Shown here: one piece after another, positions 62,787 through 64,000 of the stretch
Numbering within the stretch: the first letter of the stretch is position 1
How the letters are laid out: each line of letters starts with the position of its first letter
Assembly (NCBI RefSeq): GCF_036417845.1
Contig: NC_089982.1
Location: 66,663,684 to 66,727,683 of the forward strand
Direction of reading: 5' to 3'
Length of the DNA stretch: 64,000 nt
DNA from: Apteryx mantelli
Taxonomy: Eukaryota > Chordata > Aves > Apterygiformes > Apterygidae
Position numbers and translations under genes: made by a program
The notes under the pieces: model-generated
The model's database searches: none
Told to the model about the DNA's origin: nothing
What the model saw: the letters and a program-made list of their open reading frames with translations, nothing else

Positions 62787-62853
62787 CTTCTTCTTCTGTG
62801 CTGTAGTACTCTTTGCTTTTCACAATGTGATATCCTACTTCAGAAAGTAATTG
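62787..62853 (-). other. Exon-like segment, unassigned
   Basis: Minus strand, 67 bases between TTTACTGTACAG and a donor GAAG/gtagga. The open frame is QLLSEVGYHIVKSKEYYSTE followed by EE, with one leftover G. No STIM2 or other family match was recognised. Its length would break the STIM2 frame, so it is not a constitutive STIM2 exon. Confidence 0.2.
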
Positions 62854-63170
62854 CTGTACAGTAAAGCATAAACTACTTCAGATTACAACAAAATTAACCA
62901 AATCAGTCTTTAAACTGTACTTATTGCTTTGAAGTACATCATTATACAGCCCGTCAGACAAATTTTAGAAAGTTATATGAATCCCAAATGCAAAAACATT
63001 TCAAAACATATGACAAGTAAAACAAAAGCTCTTTTGTTCAAAGTATTTTCTAGTAAGTAGAACTAAAAAAGTATGTTCTAATGAATTTAAAAATTCAAGG
63101 CTTTCTATCTTTAAAAATTTCTGAAGTTATATCACCTAGTCTAATCTAGGTAACAAACCAAACACTCCAA

Positions 63171-63184
63171 GGGGGGGGGGGGGG
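63171..63184. repeat. G14 homopolymer run
   Basis: Fourteen uninterrupted G in an AT-rich intron. A shorter G12 run lies at 4717-4728. Confidence 0.95.
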
Positions 63185-64000
63185 CACCTAACCAGTCTGT
63201 ACTCAAACTAGAGCCACTCTTTATCTTTATTAGAAGACTTTAATAAATCCCTCAATGCACTCCAGTGACTGAAAAATCCTAAAAATTTGCATCAGATTTC
63301 CCACATAAATTTCATCAAGTTTAGCTAGTCTTCTCATACATCTATACATGCTAGATGCAAAAGGCTTCCAGTATCAGACAACTTGAAGAAACAGCTTCTT
63401 ATAAAGGTTCAATTTTCTTATATCCTAGAGAAGTTCTGTTTCTAATGCTGAGAAGAGTTTAGCTATGTATAACAGACACCACATTAAACTTTTCTCGCTA
63501 TCCTTAAGCATTACAGTCATTACTTGAAAACGGATATATTCTCTGCAGAATGATTCTATATGAGAGTTAGTTTTACAGAGAAAAATAAACTACAATAGGA
63601 AAGAGGACATGAGAAACATTAGAAAAAGAAAAGATGGTGTGCAAATGAAATGTCTGGAGTTCTCAGCTAGATTAGCAAATTGAAGTAGTTAAAATAGTTC
63701 AACAACTTAAGCCCTTGTTACCTTTCCTCTCTCAAAATAACAAAGACTTCCTTCCTCAGTGTCAATATACACTTGTAAACTGTAACACTGTTTTTGCGCT
63801 GATTAATATTTAATACACTCTTACTGTCCTTCCAGGAGTTTTATTGCAAGCAAAAACCATGCAGCATGAAAGAGCAGGAAATCCATTACTCTGCTGTTAA
63901 TTAAAATAGCCATACTTAATGCAAGCTTGCCTTTTAATACAGTGGTTCTTAAAATATTAATCCTCATTCTTAATCAAAACAAGCAGCATTATCCACTGTG

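Overview
The window is nuclear DNA from a vertebrate, most likely a bird. It is AT-rich and intron-dominated, with no operons or long uninterrupted genes. It carries CR1-family LINE copies, including 3' ends with the ATTCTGTGAT-type tail typical of sauropsids, and faint MIR-like fossils. A conserved multi-exon vertebrate gene runs through the middle on the minus strand. The species cannot be fixed from sequence alone.

The one confidently identified gene is STIM2 (stromal interaction molecule 2), the endoplasmic reticulum calcium sensor that activates Orai channels. Ten coding exons were read between 32172 and 52633 on the minus strand. All have AG/GT splice sites and every junction keeps the reading frame. 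Together they encode 629 residues plus a stop: the hidden EF-hand, the SAM domain, the transmembrane helix, the coiled coils and SOAR/CAD activator, the acidic segment, the Ser/Pro-rich tail and the lysine-rich C-terminus. The exons for the signal peptide and canonical calcium-binding EF-hand were not found up to 64000, so they should lie beyond the right edge. The alternative exon that adds eight residues to mammalian STIM2.1 was not found in the 207-base intron where it would be expected.

Layout: 1-14014 is intergenic DNA downstream of STIM2 with no recognised gene. 14015-16605 is a decayed CR1 LINE with endonuclease and reverse-transcriptase remnants. 16606-31290 is intergenic, with a MIR-like fossil near 17.3 kb. 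About 31295-32171 is the probable STIM2 3' UTR. 32172-43065 holds the dense STIM2 exons 4-13 (human numbering). 43066-52518 is a 9.45 kb intron with a strong hairpin and an unexplained open frame followed by an A-tract. 52519-52633 is exon 3. 52634-64000 is the 3' part of a larger intron, with several exon-like minus-strand segments that could not be assigned to any family, a CR1 tail, and unusually long T and A runs near 62 kb.

No bacterial, viral or CRISPR-type system is present. The points most worth a second look are the missing STIM2.1 exon, the short exon 12 linker, the intronic hairpin at 46.2 kb, and the unassigned open segments in the STIM2 introns.
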